Of a stretch of DNA of 7,382 nt, positions 6,494 to 7,382 are shown piece by piece. Below the pieces are notes generated by a model. That model was given only the letters and a program-made list of their open reading frames with translations, was not told the origin of the DNA and made no database searches. The DNA is from CAZWHE01 sp964633825 (lineage in GTDB: Bacteria; Planctomycetota; B15-G4; CAYZWU01), in assembly GCA_964633825.1 (NCBI GenBank), contig CAZWHE010000181.1:1-7382 (forward strand). The letters run 5' to 3'. Both the position numbers and the translations under genes were made by a program. Numbering within the stretch: the stretch's first letter is position 1; every line of letters starts with the position of its first letter.

Positions 6494-6513
6494 TTGTAAA
6501 GTATATTTTACAA
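6494..6513. promoter_or_regulatory. Palindromic operator-like site over the ATPase -10 box
   Basis: Perfect 7-bp arms, TTGTAAA (6494-6500) and TTTACAA (6507-6513), surround a 6-bp centre; the symmetry extends inward except for one G-T mismatch. On the minus strand the centre contains TATACT (6505-6500), a 5-of-6 -10 box that would start transcription near 6493, 28 bases before the ATPase ATG. No good -35 is seen. A dimeric repressor, or the ATPase itself, bound here would block that promoter. The surrounding 6466-6540 is the most AT-rich stretch of the window. Confidence 0.5.
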
Positions 6514-6547
6514 AATGTTACCAGGGGTTATTGGCAGAATTGAAGCA

Positions 6548-6565
6548 AATCCACCATTTTGGATT
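6548..6565. repeat. Small inverted repeat upstream of the ATPase
   Basis: AATCCA (6548-6553) and TGGATT (6560-6565) can form a 6-bp stem with a 6-nt loop. It lies in the 181-bp gap between kinase and ATPase. There is no strong T-tract on either strand, so its function is undetermined. The rest of the gap holds only the palindrome, the right direct repeat and the hairpin at the kinase stop. Confidence 0.3.
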
Positions 6566-6605
6566 GCCATTGGCCGGTCCGACGCGTGCCTGACATATAC
6601 ACATC

Positions 6606-6616
6606 CGGCCGGCTGA
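6606..6616 (+). repeat. Right copy of 11-bp direct repeat flanking the ATPase module
   Basis: CGGCCGGCTGA is identical to 5206-5216. Just beyond it the two sites remain similar when one base is skipped (CAAG versus AGAAG). It lies 30 bp downstream of the kinase stop, where an insertion would not disrupt a gene. Confidence 0.5.
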
Positions 6617-6627
6617 AGAAGCTTCAA

Positions 6628-6649
6628 TGATCGTTTGCAAAACAGATCA
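6628..6649 (-). terminator. Hairpin overlapping the kinase stop codon, possible 3' end
   Basis: TGATC/GATCA and GTTT/AAAC arms stack into a 9-bp stem with a 3-nt loop and one bulged base, and include the stop codon of the kinase. The bases after it on the minus strand (ATTGAAGCTTC) lack a U-tract, so a classical intrinsic terminator is not supported. It may instead protect or mark the transcript end. Confidence 0.3.
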
Positions 6650-7382
6650 CCCGGGGATGGAAATCCGGAAGGTCGTTCCCGTCCCGGGGACGGAGTCGAC
6701 CAGGATCTCGCCGCCGTGCTTCTGGGCGATCTTGTTGGAAATGAAGAGCCCGAGCCCCGTCCCGGCCGAGCCCTTGGAAGAGAAGAAGAGGGTGAAGATC
6801 TTGTCGCGCGTCTCCTGGTCCATGCCGGTGCCGTTGTCCGTAACCTCGAACACGACCCTGTCCGGCGTCTTTTTGCACGAGACGGTCACGCAGTGCTTCT
6901 CTTTTTTACCGTCGCTCCGGCAGGCCTCGAAGGAGTTTTCCAGAATGTTGACAAGAAGGGAGCGCATGGCCCTCGGATCCGCGTTGAACGTGCCGAGGTC
7001 GGCTTCGAACTTGCGGACGAACTCGGTTTCGCACTCGGCCGCCTTCTTATCGAAGAGGTCGCACACGTCGGAGATGAGCCCGGTCACCGTCACCTCCTGG
7101 AGCTCGGGCTCCCGCTCCTTGGCGTAATAGAGGACGTCGAGAACCATCCTGCGGACGCGGTCCACGTTCCTCTGGATCATCTCCCACCCCTGCTTGATCC
7201 GGCCCATGTCATCGCGCTTGAAGCCCGAGTTGAGGATGTAGATCCCGCCGTCCAGGCCGGTGAGCATCCCCTTGATGCTGTGCGAGATCGACCCGACGAG
7301 GAGCCCGAGGGACGTGAGCTGGTCCTGGAGCTGCCGGATCTCGGTGATGTTCGTGCTCGTCTCGAGGACGGCGTCGATCTCG
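6647..7382 (-). CDS. Sensor histidine kinase, 3' part (PAS-linked), 5' end outside window
   Basis: The visible 244 residues are the C-terminal part of a membrane-associated or cytoplasmic two-component sensor kinase; the frame is open to the right edge. The first residues (DAVLETSTNITEIRQLQDQL) look like the end of a PAS domain and its linker. The dimerisation domain follows with phospho-acceptor H34 in GSISHSIKG. The HATPase_c domain has an N-box (LLVNILENSFEA, N145 and N149), G1 (D162-N-G-T-G), an F-box (FTLFFSSKG) and G2 (G-T-G-L-G-L, about 187-192), ending VPGTGTTFRISIPG. All catalytic motifs are intact. The sensed signal and response regulator are not in the window; no receiver domain follows the ATPase domain. 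The H-box style, with SH-x-IKG followed by LTGLDGG, is one I associate with Desulfobacterota-type kinases. The short ORF beginning at the internal ATG 7267 is not the true start. Confidence 0.95.
   Translation of the reverse strand, partial: EIDAVLETSTNITEIRQLQDQLTSLGLLVGSISHSIKGMLTGLDGGIYILNSGFKRDDMGRIKQGWEMIQRNVDRVRRMVLDVLYYAKEREPELQEVTVTGLISDVCDLFDKKAAECETEFVRKFEADLGTFNADPRAMRSLLVNILENSFEACRSDGKKEKHCVTVSCKKTPDRVVFEVTDNGTGMDQETRDKIFTLFFSSKGSAGTGLGLFISNKIAQKHGGEILVDSVPGTGTTFRISIPG

Noticed and set aside
1..7382. CRISPR array, tRNA or rRNA genes, transposase
   Set aside because: I saw no regularly spaced repeats beyond the 14-bp tandem units, no cloverleaf or rRNA-like sequence, and no transposase motifs.

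Overview
The window looks like chromosomal DNA from a GC-rich, Gram-negative-type bacterium. Two neighbouring genes carry Sec-type signal peptides, third codon positions are mostly G or C, and gene spacing is tight. The kinase at the right edge has an H-box region of a style I associate with Desulfobacterota and similar sediment lineages. The paired secreted proteins (a beta-sandwich protein with an Sm-like segment, and an MA-clan peptidase with TPRs) recall Planctomycetes and related candidate phyla. I cannot fix the taxon from sequence alone.

Left part, 1-2291: three conserved housekeeping-type genes. A calcineurin-like metallophosphoesterase (+) converges on a stand-alone Mut7-C PIN-like RNase with a zinc ribbon (-). 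A 125-bp divergent promoter region then separates that RNase gene from a Nif3/DUF34 dinuclear-metal protein (+). The extreme left edge may hold the first codons of a leftward gene.

Middle part, 2292-5196: an apparent two-gene operon for exported proteins. Gene one is a 488-aa protein of unknown function, preceded by three tandem 14-bp units, two of which carry a good Shine-Dalgarno sequence. Gene two is a zinc-metallopeptidase-like protein (HECAH plus a downstream DEG) with C-terminal TPR-like helices. A GC-rich inverted repeat lies between them. They probably act together in the periplasm or at the envelope, but the substrate is unknown.

Right part, 5197-7382: a reversed AAA ATPase with DUF4143, with more A/T at third positions and an AT-rich upstream region containing a near-perfect palindrome over a TATACT -10 box. 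An exact 11-bp direct repeat brackets this roughly 1.4-kb segment, which suggests a mobile accessory module. Beyond it is the 3' part of a PAS-linked sensor histidine kinase (-), running off the right edge.

No tRNA, rRNA, CRISPR array or recognisable transposase was seen. The longest gene-free stretch is 6466-6646 (181 bp), so there is no large unexplained gap. The best leads for something new are the secreted pair at 2351-5196 and the direct-repeat-flanked ATPase module.
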